From NCBI RefSeq assembly GCF_000470315.2, contig NZ_CBRF02000001.1:186001-250000 (forward strand): DNA of 64,000 nucleotides, written 5' to 3'. This document shows positions 57,024 through 64,000 of this stretch, piece after piece. Positions within the stretch are counted from its first letter, which is position 1. Every line of letters begins with the position of its first letter. Position numbers and translations under genes: made by a program. This stretch comes from Psychromonas sp. SP041. GTDB taxonomy: Bacteria; Pseudomonadota; Gammaproteobacteria; Enterobacterales; Psychromonadaceae. The notes under the pieces were generated by a model. It was not told where the DNA came from. It was given only the letters and a program-made list of their open reading frames with translations, and did no database searches.

Positions 57024-58565
57024 CTACATTTTCATGCTTAAAGCGACTTTAGATGCTAATCCAGCTCCTGCTTCATCCGCAGTTATATATGCTTCATCTG
57101 CACCTGAGTCTTTAATTATTTGTGCAGCATCCTCATTAAGTGAGTGAGCTACGATTAGACCCTCGAACCCTTTCTTTCTTAACGCTTCAATAATGCCTTT
57201 TGTTGCTTCTGTATGCTTTAATGCCAGTACACAGTACTTCAAGTTGCTCAGATCTAAACTTTCCCATATTCCAAGATGCTCAACGTCAGCATATTGAACG
57301 TTCAAGCCATTTTCGCGATGTAAGGCAACTAGTTCCTGATCAGAATCGATACCAACAGTTTTGCCATATTGCTGTAAGTTTTTGTAGGCCGATGCACCTA
57401 TTTTACCCATTCCCATCATTAAGATAGTTGCATCTCCTAGAACAATGCTTTCCTCATCAGGATGTCTAACATTGCGTTCAAATTTAGATGCATATTTCTC
57501 AATCCTATCAAAAATAGGATGAGCAAACCGGTTTAATGGTGCGCTAAAGATAAAAGAAAATGTAACAGCCAAAGCGATTGAAATGGTCCACTCAGGCATG
57601 ACTGCAGCGCAGACTATCAATCCAAACTCGGAAAAGTTTGTCAAAGAAATCGTTGTTAGAAATGCACTTCTTGCTTTCAACTTAAAGTAAACCAACAACC
57701 CAAAGAAGATAACAACTTGGATAGGTAATAGCATGGTGACAGCAAAAGCAAAATACAAGTCATCGTAAGTAGGCAGGCCCTTTAGTCCAATCGATAAAAA
57801 GAAACCAACTAGAAATATTTCCTTTAGGCTCCAAAGCCTTTCAGACAGAAATGCTGATTTTTTATGACCGGACATTATTGCGCCCATGGCCAATGCTCCA
57901 AGCTCTCCAGATAGTCCTACAGCTTCAAAAGCTCCTCCGCCTACAACAACAGCTAAAAGAAGGCCAAAAAGGATCATAAGTTCCTCATTGCCGCTTGAAT
58001 CAAGCACTTTATATAAAAGCGGCCTAATCAATGGAAGCAAGAATAGTCCGAATGCCCATGCAGATGGCGTTTTACCACTAGCAATGCTCATTACGACCAT
58101 CGCAATTAAATCTTGTGCAATCAAAATGCCTATCGCGACTCTGCCATGGAACGCTTTTAATTCTTGCTTTCCTTCTAGGGTTTTAGCCGCAAGTACTGTG
58201 CTAGAAAACGATAAAGCTGTTGCAAGCATTACAGATGTTTCAATACTTGTGCCCACTATGAAGTAGATAGATACAGCAAAAGTTGAAGTAGACAAGAAAA
58301 AATGAAGCAAACTAGTACCAATTACTTCTGGTCGAGCAACTTTTTTGATATTTAACTTAAGTCCAACAGTAAACAATAAAAGCAAGACACCGTAATGAGC
58401 AATATGCTCTAAAGAGCTTAGAGCGAGGACTGGTAAGTCTAAAAAAGAGGAGAACGCGCTAATAATAAAACCAGCAGCTAGGTAGCCAATAAGTGGTGGT
58501 AAGCCAATTGCACTAACTATCAATCCGACAGAAAATGCGAAACCAATAAAGATCGCTTCAAGCAT
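57024..58565 (-). CDS. Kef-type (CPA2) cation/H+ antiporter with RCK domain
   Basis: 513 residues, ATG with TAGGAA upstream. About twelve membrane helices (1-380; GLPPLIGYLAAGFIISA, GLSGELGALAMGAIMSGH), then a TrkA-N/RCK Rossmann domain beginning ATILMMGMGKIGASAYKNL. This is the KefB/KefC/RosB-type plan; such proteins exchange K+ or Na+ for protons under control of the nucleotide- or glutathione-binding domain. No separate KefF/KefG subunit is seen. It adds to nhaA and the ter genes as ion-stress functions. Confidence 0.88.
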   Translation of the reverse strand: MLEAIFIGFAFSVGLIVSAIGLPPLIGYLAAGFIISAFSSFLDLPVLALSSLEHIAHYGVLLLLFTVGLKLNIKKVARPEVIGTSLLHFFLSTSTFAVSIYFIVGTSIETSVMLATALSFSSTVLAAKTLEGKQELKAFHGRVAIGILIAQDLIAMVVMSIASGKTPSAWAFGLFLLPLIRPLLYKVLDSSGNEELMILFGLLLAVVVGGGAFEAVGLSGELGALAMGAIMSGHKKSAFLSERLWSLKEIFLVGFFLSIGLKGLPTYDDLYFAFAVTMLLPIQVVIFFGLLVYFKLKARSAFLTTISLTNFSEFGLIVCAAVMPEWTISIALAVTFSFIFSAPLNRFAHPIFDRIEKYASKFERNVRHPDEESIVLGDATILMMGMGKIGASAYKNLQQYGKTVGIDSDQELVALHRENGLNVQYADVEHLGIWESLDLSNLKYCVLALKHTEATKGIIEALRKKGFEGLIVAHSLNEDAAQIIKDSGADEAYITADEAGAGLASKVALSMKM

Positions 58566-58646
58566 GATTTTTCCTAATGAGTTTAAAAAGAATAACCCTT
58601 ATGAAAAATACATAAATGGTCGCTCCTTGTTGATTAAAAGAAGTAT

Positions 58647-58676
58647 ATATTATGCATTAAATGAGCCAAAAGTCAA
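58647..58676 (-). promoter_or_regulatory. Promoter of the Kef-type gene
   Basis: On the minus strand TTGACT, 18 bases, TAATAT. Confidence 0.5.
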
Positions 58677-58727
58677 TAATGCAAGTGTTCTGATGTTGTG
58701 AGAATTTAAATATAGAATTGAGTTAAA

Positions 58728-58747
58728 GTGCGGAAAATGTTCCGCAC
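58728..58747 (-). terminator. Terminator of nrdB
   Basis: GTGCGGAA pairs with TTCCGCAC (8 bp) over a four-base loop; read leftward it is followed by TTTAACTC. It lies 28 bases past the nrdB stop. Confidence 0.6.
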
Positions 58748-58775
58748 ACAGTTTTGGGGTTAATTAGGCATGTTA

Positions 58776-59921
58776 TTATAATGAGAAGTCATCAAAATCA
58801 CCGGCCTCTAATTTGTTGTTAATAGCAGCAACAAGATACTGTGAGTTTTCTGCCTCCTGAGGCGCCACCTGTACATTTTCAGAAACAAGCCAACCGTTTA
58901 TCCAGGGGATAGGGTTTTCGGTCGCACCTGGGAAGGCAGGGGGCAATGAGACACTGCTCATTCTAATATTGGTAATATATTCAACATACTGGCAGAGAAT
59001 GTTAGTATTGAGCCCAATCATAGAGCCATCTTTAAATAAGTATGAAGCCCAAGATTTTTCTTGTTCTGCTGCATCTACAAACATCTTAATGCACTGTTCT
59101 CTGCAATCACGAGCAATCACTTTAAAGTCGGGGTCGTCTTCACCTTTTGCAAAAATACCAAGCATGTGTTGAGTTGAAGTTAAGTGAAGCGACTCATCGC
59201 GAGCAATTAACTTAATGATTTTTGCATTTCCCTCTAAAAGAGCACTTTCAGCAAAAGCAAATGAACATGCAAAACTTACATAAAACCGAACTCCTTCAAG
59301 GATGTTAGTAGACATAATACAAAGATATATTCTCTTCTTAAGCTCCATTAGAGAGACGTCAATATCTTCACCATCGACTGTTGTGTGCTTGCCTATGCCG
59401 TATACGCTATAAAGCTTCGTATATTCGATAAGGTCGTCATAGTAGTGAGAAACGTCTTGCGCACGGTCTACGATTTCTTTGTTATCTACAATGTCATCAA
59501 AAACAATCGAAGGATCATTAACAATATTTCTAATAATGTGGGTGTATGATCTAGAGTGAATTGTTTCTGAAAAAGACCAAGTTTCTATCCATGTTTCAAG
59601 CTCAGGCAATGATACTAACGGAAGTAAAGCAACATTAGGGCTACGGCCTTGAATGGAATCTAAAAGAATTTGGTATTTAAGGTTTTGGATAAATATATGT
59701 TTTTCGTGCTCAGGAAGAGAATTGTAGTCAATACGGTCTTTTGAAACATTAACTTCTTGTGGAAGCCAAAAAAATGATAATTGTTTTTCGATTAGTTTTT
59801 CAAATACTTCATACTTTTGTATGTCATACCGAGCAATATTAACGTTACTGCCAAGAAACATCGGCTCATTTAATGTATTTGTTTTTTTTTGATTAAAGGT
59901 AGTGTAGCGATTACGAGGCAT
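58776..59921 (-). CDS. nrdB: Class Ia ribonucleotide reductase beta subunit
   Basis: 381 residues, very close to E. coli NrdB (376) from [16 protein letters not shown] to the C-terminal DDFSL that docks on NrdA. The di-iron ligands (Asp88, Glu119, His122 and a later Glu/Glu/His set around [15 protein letters not shown]) and radical Tyr126 (HSRSYTHI) are all present. It supplies the tyrosyl radical for deoxynucleotide synthesis. No nrdA, nrdD or grx gene lies in the window, so it either pairs with a large subunit elsewhere on the element or with the host's. Leader begins upstream of 59921; no clear promoter. Confidence 0.96.
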   Translation of the reverse strand: MPRNRYTTFNQKKTNTLNEPMFLGSNVNIARYDIQKYEVFEKLIEKQLSFFWLPQEVNVSKDRIDYNSLPEHEKHIFIQNLKYQILLDSIQGRSPNVALLPLVSLPELETWIETWSFSETIHSRSYTHIIRNIVNDPSIVFDDIVDNKEIVDRAQDVSHYYDDLIEYTKLYSVYGIGKHTTVDGEDIDVSLMELKKRIYLCIMSTNILEGVRFYVSFACSFAFAESALLEGNAKIIKLIARDESLHLTSTQHMLGIFAKGEDDPDFKVIARDCREQCIKMFVDAAEQEKSWASYLFKDGSMIGLNTNILCQYVEYITNIRMSSVSLPPAFPGATENPIPWINGWLVSENVQVAPQEAENSQYLVAAINNKLEAGDFDDFSL

Positions 59922-60010
59922 TTAACTTCTCTTTAGTTTGCTTGCAAAAAAATCATTGCATAGTTAAGCAGTGATTTTGAACGCCACTATAAACGAAAAA
60001 GAAGAAATGG

Positions 60011-60048
60011 CCTGACTTAGCTCTAGTTATACTAATAGTTAAGTCAGG
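60011..60048. terminator. Hairpin after the gene at 60068
   Basis: CCTGACTTA pairs with TAAGTCAGG (9 bp), 20 bases past the stop; leftward it is followed by CCATTTCTTCTTTTTC. Confidence 0.55.
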
Positions 60049-60067
60049 ACGTTGTTTTTAATTACAG

Positions 60068-60385
60068 TTAAACTGAAATCCTAATAACAGAGTTCGTTCT
60101 GTCGCCTTTCTTATGCTCAACCAACTCTACATAATTGCTAGTGTTAGCTAGCAGCCTTGATTTAAACGCATCAAGAGCGTCATTGTAGTAATAAAAATCC
60201 AAGCTATTTGTATTAGATATGAACTTTTTTCCGTTCCAGTAAAGTGTATATCGCTCAGTTTCTGAGTGTAATCGATAAATAAAGTACCATATACGTTTTA
60301 TCTTATCTAAAGCACTTTTGTCTTTTTTAATTCTATCAACAAGAATTTTCAGCTCAACCATAAAAGCTTCTTTAAGCGCTTTCAT
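60068..60385 (-). CDS. Unknown small protein
   Basis: 105 residues, ATG with AAGAGG upstream. Basic helical N-terminus (KILVDRIKKDKSALDKIKRIWYFIYRL) then a beta-like part with several Tyr. No motif. Monocistronic with a class A promoter and a hairpin. Confidence 0.6.
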   Translation of the reverse strand: MKALKEAFMVELKILVDRIKKDKSALDKIKRIWYFIYRLHSETERYTLYWNGKKFISNTNSLDFYYYNDALDAFKSRLLANTSNYVELVEHKKGDRTNSVIRISV

Positions 60386-60468
60386 AGTGACCTCTTAATA
60401 AATGAATGAAAAATATTTTTACTGATGTTTATTTAACAAACATCACAGAACATCTTTCCTTACGAGAT

Positions 60469-60496
60469 ATTATATCACAAGTAGTATCACTGTCAA
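60469..60496 (-). promoter_or_regulatory. Class A promoter
   Basis: On the minus strand TTGACA, 16 bases, TATAAT with an extended -10 TG; the spacer carries GATACTA. It drives the gene at 60068. Confidence 0.75.
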
Positions 60497-60512
60497 ATAT
60501 TAAGAGGTGAAT

Positions 60513-60535
60513 TTAGGAGGCAAATTGCCTCCTAA
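60513..60535. terminator. Hairpin after the gene at 60539
   Basis: TTAGGAGGCAA-A-TTGCCTCCTAA, an 11-bp inverted repeat, lies four bases past the leftward gene's stop. Confidence 0.55.
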
Positions 60536-60538
60536 GCA

Positions 60539-61039
60539 TTAAGCCTTAACTTGATTCATGTTATCAAACAGTAGTCGATAAACAGCCAAGCCCGCAATTG
60601 CTGATGGAGTTGAAAAGCCGCCAATACGATCCATAGTTTCTACATAAAAATTCATGCCTATAGACATTTCTTTTTCTTCATCTGTTTGGTTAAAAAATTC
60701 ATTAGCAATTTCATAATCATCAATATCGAACTGTTCTAGATCAACGTTAAGCTCTTCTTCGAAGTCACCAGAGCATGCTTGTAAAAGGTGATCTGAATTA
60801 GAAAAAACGATTCTTGTTCTAACTGGCTCAACATGAGGCGCTAAGTCATGGAACATTTTCTTTTCTTTCATTTGAGAAAAATAACGCATACCTAAACGCG
60901 CCCATCGCGTAGCAATGTGATCATTAACTAGCTCTTGCTCAACACCATCAACATACGGAGTTTCTATGCTTACCGAAACATTGTTATCTGAACATTCAAA
61001 GATTAAAGAAACCAATTTATCGTCTGTAAGTTTGTGCAT
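60539..61039 (-). CDS. Unknown acidic protein
   Basis: 166 residues, ATG with AAGGAAT upstream inside the preceding gene, which it overlaps by 37 bases. Acidic centre (DFEEELNVDLEQFDIDDYEIANEFF) and a C-terminal Ala/Gly-rich helix (SAIAGLAVYRLLF). No motif. The overlap implies coupled translation with the gene at 61003. Confidence 0.6.
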   Translation of the reverse strand: MHKLTDDKLVSLIFECSDNNVSVSIETPYVDGVEQELVNDHIATRWARLGMRYFSQMKEKKMFHDLAPHVEPVRTRIVFSNSDHLLQACSGDFEEELNVDLEQFDIDDYEIANEFFNQTDEEKEMSIGMNFYVETMDRIGGFSTPSAIAGLAVYRLLFDNMNQVKA

Positions 61040-61773
61040 TTTATATTCCTTATTAATTTGTAGAAATTAAGTTCAGTGTTTTGCTTAAGCAAATGTAGAG
61101 AAACTAAATTTTCATTGCCAGTTTCATCTTTTTCAAGCAATGCAGTAGCAAAAACCAAAGCATTTTTATCAGACTTGTTACTTTTATTTTTCATGAACTC
61201 TTCAAGTTTAACAAAACATGGCTCATGAGATTTCGTTATGATGATCACAACATCACTAAGGCGAGTATTGCTTTTATTGAAAGCAATTCGTTCACCATCG
61301 GTATTTACGCCATATTCATTTACATTAATAACGTTGTATTCATTATCTTTTAGGAATTTTACTACATTTCCAAACTTTATGTCTTTAATTTCACTAACGA
61401 AAGAAATTTCATCGTCATTTTCAGTTACTGCATTAGTAAAATTAATAATTTCTAAACTTTCTAGATTTTTATTGGCAGGTGAGTTTGCACTTGCAATATT
61501 AAATGTATATCCAATAAAAGATTCAAGCTCAATGTAGCTGTATTCAAGGCTCAGAATATCAAATACTTGGATTTGGTTTTTTTCTATCTTTTCATCATGT
61601 TCATCTTGGTATTTGTTAGAACGATTTAAAGAGATAAAATGTTCAATTAGTTCTGAGTTAGTTGTCACAACAGAAAATTGATCTACAAGTTTCTCGTTTT
61701 TGTAAGCCAAACAGACAAGCCCCTCGCTTGCCAGTGATTTGAACTCTGAAATTGATTTTATTAATGTAGCCAC
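61003..61773 (-). CDS. Unknown protein
   Basis: 256 residues from a GTG with GGGAG upstream. Asn/Lys/Glu-rich, no signal peptide or motif recognised. First gene of a two-gene unit with the acidic protein at 60539. Driven by a class A promoter with a strong palindrome. Confidence 0.6.
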   Translation of the reverse strand: MATLIKSISEFKSLASEGLVCLAYKNEKLVDQFSVVTTNSELIEHFISLNRSNKYQDEHDEKIEKNQIQVFDILSLEYSYIELESFIGYTFNIASANSPANKNLESLEIINFTNAVTENDDEISFVSEIKDIKFGNVVKFLKDNEYNVINVNEYGVNTDGERIAFNKSNTRLSDVVIIITKSHEPCFVKLEEFMKNKSNKSDKNALVFATALLEKDETGNENLVSLHLLKQNTELNFYKLIRNIKCTNLQTINWFL

Positions 61774-61804
61774 TTTTAAATACTCCCACTTGAATTAAGA
61801 TCGG

Positions 61805-61823
61805 TAGGCATGCCGCCTACCTT
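61805..61823. terminator. Hairpin in the leader of the gene at 61003
   Basis: GGTAGGC pairs with GCCTACC over five bases, between the promoter at 61836 and the GTG at 61773, so it is part of the leader as well as lying after the upstream gene. Confidence 0.4.
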
Positions 61824-61835
61824 TTCGTTAGATAT

Positions 61836-61864
61836 TATATCAAAACTGATATAATATGTCTATA
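61836..61864 (-). promoter_or_regulatory. Class A promoter with spacer palindrome
   Basis: On the minus strand TAGACA, 17 bases, TATAAT with an extended -10 TG. TATATCA-AAAC-TGATATA (61838-61855) is a perfect inverted repeat. Confidence 0.7.
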
Positions 61865-61878
61865 TGAGTTAAGTTATT

Positions 61879-62967
61879 TTAATTAGAATTTCCAAAAAAC
61901 TTACGTCTGTGATCTGATTCTTGTGAAACAGGGATAGTAGGCTTGATTTTTTTCTTTCCGTTGAAGTCATCAAAAATAATTTTATTGGCAGTTGAATTTA
62001 TTTCAAAGTCTGTAACCTCAGCTCTGCCTACATGACTTCCCATTTCAGTTAGGATATTGTAAACATCAAACTGCGTTAGATGTGAATCCATTCTTACTTT
62101 AGCTTTGGTGTCATACAATGACGATTCTTTGTAAAATTGCCCTAGATTTTTAGTAATATTAGTAACTTCACTAAAACGAGTAAGCTTGTCAAAAACCTGT
62201 TTGTCAGCACCATCTTCTACTTCAAAAAATCGAGACTGTATGATTTCATGAACTTTCTCAACCGTAGCTACATTAGCTCTGCTGTTGTCTTTAGACATAG
62301 ACTCAAAACGACCGCGAAGAATATCATTGATTTTAGGTTGTAGTTGCGAGCTTACAATTTGTAGGTTATTTTCCCAATCATCAATAACAGGTACTTCAAA
62401 AGTAACAAATGGAGAGTTGGCAATCATACCATTTTCACAAACAAGTCTTTTTACTTCAAATGAAGTCTGAATATTTTTAGAAAAAGGGCTGTAACGATAA
62501 ACAAGCTTATTTTCAAATTCACCACCTAAACCTAATGACTCTACGTCAAGGTTGAATTTATCCCAAGTGCCGCCTAGGAAAACATCAGAATTGCGTTTGC
62601 CACGAATTTGATTGTATAAGCCTCGAACAGGATCCGCATACTTAGACTTATCAAACTTTTCAACACCAATGATATCAGCAAGAGCATCAAGCGCATTGTC
62701 CGTTTGAACGAAGCCACGGTAGGTAGATGGTCGGTAATCTTGCATAGTACCATCAACAATAATGTATGTGCCGTTATTGAAAAACGCATCTAATACACGT
62801 TGCTCAGACGTTTCAACCATGCGGCTTTCTCTTGATGTGGCAGGGAAAGTATGTGTGTATTGATTATTGATAATGATTGTAAGAGTTAATTTACCATTTT
62901 TATCAAAAAGGATTTTAGTTTCAACTTTTGCGTTTCTTAATATGTTCATTGCGATGTTTGTAGTCAT
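61879..62967 (-). CDS. DUF932-like phage/plasmid protein
   Basis: 362 residues from the ATG at 62967, preceded by GGGGGA; a longer frame to 63033 runs through the promoter. The central part KLVYRYSPFSKNIQTSFEVKRLVCENGMIANSPF resembles the RLVCxNGM signature of DUF932 proteins, common on plasmids and phages near replication or defence genes and of unknown activity. No signal peptide or membrane segment. It follows the gene at 63094 in direction but has its own promoter. Confidence 0.6.
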   Translation of the reverse strand: MTTNIAMNILRNAKVETKILFDKNGKLTLTIIINNQYTHTFPATSRESRMVETSEQRVLDAFFNNGTYIIVDGTMQDYRPSTYRGFVQTDNALDALADIIGVEKFDKSKYADPVRGLYNQIRGKRNSDVFLGGTWDKFNLDVESLGLGGEFENKLVYRYSPFSKNIQTSFEVKRLVCENGMIANSPFVTFEVPVIDDWENNLQIVSSQLQPKINDILRGRFESMSKDNSRANVATVEKVHEIIQSRFFEVEDGADKQVFDKLTRFSEVTNITKNLGQFYKESSLYDTKAKVRMDSHLTQFDVYNILTEMGSHVGRAEVTDFEINSTANKIIFDDFNGKKKIKPTIPVSQESDHRRKFFGNSN

Positions 62968-63004
62968 GATATCCCCCAAGGATGTGCTTTCTGTATATGC
63001 GCTT

Positions 63005-63033
63005 ATTATATTAACTTTAGTATATTTAGTCAA
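63005..63033 (-). promoter_or_regulatory. Class A promoter
   Basis: On the minus strand TTGACT, 17 bases, TATAAT, with AATATACTAA in the spacer. Its position fixes the downstream start at 62967. Confidence 0.75.
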
Positions 63034-63071
63034 TAGAAAAGAGAGGTTTAAGCAAAAAAAACATTAAATAT

Positions 63072-63087
63072 GGGGGATTTCTCCCCC
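63072..63087 (-). terminator. Intrinsic terminator
   Basis: GGGGGA pairs with TCCCCC over four bases; read leftward it is followed by an AT stretch with a run of eight T. It ends the gene at 63094. Confidence 0.65.
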
Positions 63088-63093
63088 TTGCTA

Positions 63094-64000
63094 TTAATGA
63101 GTGCTAAAAAGTTCTTTAACGTGGTCAACACTGGATAATTTAACTAGCGGAATTTCCGATACGTTGCCTATGAAATCTGTCGAAATATCTTTTTCATATA
63201 CTAAACCTGAGTTAATGCAGAATCTAAACATAGTAGACAAGTCGCGTAGATTTCTTAATTTTTGTTCTTTGTATATGAATCTGAAAAGATACGCAATTGA
63301 GGTCATAGCATCCATTTTAATTGGCAATATCTTTCTAGAGGCTTCATCAATATTCATCAGGTTAACTTCGCCTGTTTCTTCGATAATACCTTGAATATCC
63401 AAATCATCTGTGTGCTCATAACCGTAAAGTCTTCCGATAGTTTGAGCGGCTTTTATAGCAAAATTCACGTTAGCATAAGCTTTGTTTCTCGAAGATGCTA
63501 AAAAATAAACAAGTGATTCTTCATCTTTCTTTTTTGTCTTTGCATTAACTGCATTAAGTGCTTTTGATTGAAGTACAGGTGAGAAAACATGAATTTGCTC
63601 CTCTGTTGGTGATAATGCATTAGGATAATATGTTAAAACTTTGCCTTTTCTTGTTCCCAATCTAACAGAATGTCTGATAGTAATTGGCGCATCTAAGCCC
63701 GTTTCAATCGATTGTCTAATCTTCACCTCTTCTTTTGCTACACTGGCACTTGATAAACCAACGCCCATTGTTGCAAGCTTAATAAAATTAACATTTCTGA
63801 TAGTAAAATAACCATCTTTATCTAAAGAAGTTTCAGTGCGTGAAGTGAAGTGAAAACGATTTTGACTGTTGTGCATATTTAATTCACTATCGTCAATATC
63901 TTCTTTAACTTTTTCTGGCCAAAATATTTCTGTGCCATTTACGTAAACAGATTTTTCATTCTTGATTTCATCTGCAAGAAGAATAATTGCTTTAGAAAAT
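63094..64000 (-). CDS. Unknown protein, 5' end outside the window
   Basis: The frame stays open from 63094 through the right edge, so the ATG at 63876 need not be the start; at least 301 residues are visible. Residues in the visible part include GYFTIRNVNFIKLATMGVG and AKTKKKDEESLVYFLASSRNKAY. Lysine-rich, mixed alpha/beta, no motif, no export signal. Partial. Confidence 0.6.
   Translation of the reverse strand, partial: FSKAIILLADEIKNEKSVYVNGTEIFWPEKVKEDIDDSELNMHNSQNRFHFTSRTETSLDKDGYFTIRNVNFIKLATMGVGLSSASVAKEEVKIRQSIETGLDAPITIRHSVRLGTRKGKVLTYYPNALSPTEEQIHVFSPVLQSKALNAVNAKTKKKDEESLVYFLASSRNKAYANVNFAIKAAQTIGRLYGYEHTDDLDIQGIIEETGEVNLMNIDEASRKILPIKMDAMTSIAYLFRFIYKEQKLRNLRDLSTMFRFCINSGLVYEKDISTDFIGNVSEIPLVKLSSVDHVKELFSTH

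Noticed and set aside
1-64000. CRISPR array, IS element, integrase or attachment site
   Set aside because: No regularly spaced direct repeats, transposase, recombinase or flanking duplications were seen; the tRNA genes show no duplicated 3' end within the window.

Overview
The window looks like part of a large, AT-rich accessory replicon (megaplasmid, phage-plasmid or jumbo phage) from a marine-type gammaproteobacterium. The host guess rests on close likeness of several proteins to enterobacterial/Vibrio-type RpoH, Hfq, SspB, TusA, NrdB and NhaA, together with signal peptides and lipoboxes of Gram-negative type. No rRNA, ribosomal protein, virion, conjugation, integrase, IS or CRISPR feature was seen, so the type of replicon is not settled. 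Genes are short, mostly monocistronic and of unknown function. Many have their own sigma-70-like promoter, often with a palindrome inside the -35/-10 spacer, and many genes are followed by a hairpin.

Layout. 1-3.2 kb: a DUF7768-like protein, a mini DUF262 (GmrSD N-terminal-like) protein overlapping a helix-turn-helix protein, and two unknowns. 3.2-8.8 kb: the most distinctive locus, a 1079-residue DndC-type PP-loop/iron-sulfur protein with a small HTH-like gene downstream, divergent from a DndB-like (DGQHR-type) protein and a TusA-like sulfur carrier; repeated operators lie between the two arms. 8.8-17.3 kb: unknown genes, an XRE-like regulator, a 585-base geneless stretch with GGA-bearing hairpins (candidate CsrA-sponge RNA), a degenerate AAA-type ATPase, a periplasmic PAP2 phosphatase and an M23 peptidase with LysM. 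17.5-24.4 kb: a run of very small genes with promoters carrying a GTGTA/TACAC palindrome, a beta-clamp-like protein and small HTH proteins. 24.5-36.5 kb: outer-membrane barrel, TerF-type vWA protein, transglutaminase-like protein, NhaA, possible ADP-ribosyltransferase, OmpA lipoprotein, a variant cytosine-C5 methyltransferase, a protease-like lipoprotein and an RpoH paralogue. 36.6-47.6 kb: tRNA-Arg(UCU), tRNA-Ser(GCU), an Hfq paralogue, an operon of fibrinogen-like protein plus two separated DsbD-like domains, a protein phosphatase and an HDOD protein. 48-52 kb: a ter cluster (terB, terC and three TerD-family genes). 52-64 kb: a second variant methyltransferase, an EF-hand protein, an SspB paralogue, an exported RelA/SpoT-fold protein, a Kef-type antiporter, class Ia NrdB without NrdA, and unknown genes including a DUF932-like protein.

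Taken together, the element carries copies of host regulators (sigma-32, Hfq, the ClpXP adaptor SspB, the sulfur relay protein TusA, an Ser/Thr phosphatase and an HDOD protein), DNA-modification enzymes, and ion and envelope stress functions. The best candidate for an undescribed system is the DndC-like/DndB-like/TusA-like locus at 3.2-8.8 kb. All function calls are from reading the sequence; no database search was run.
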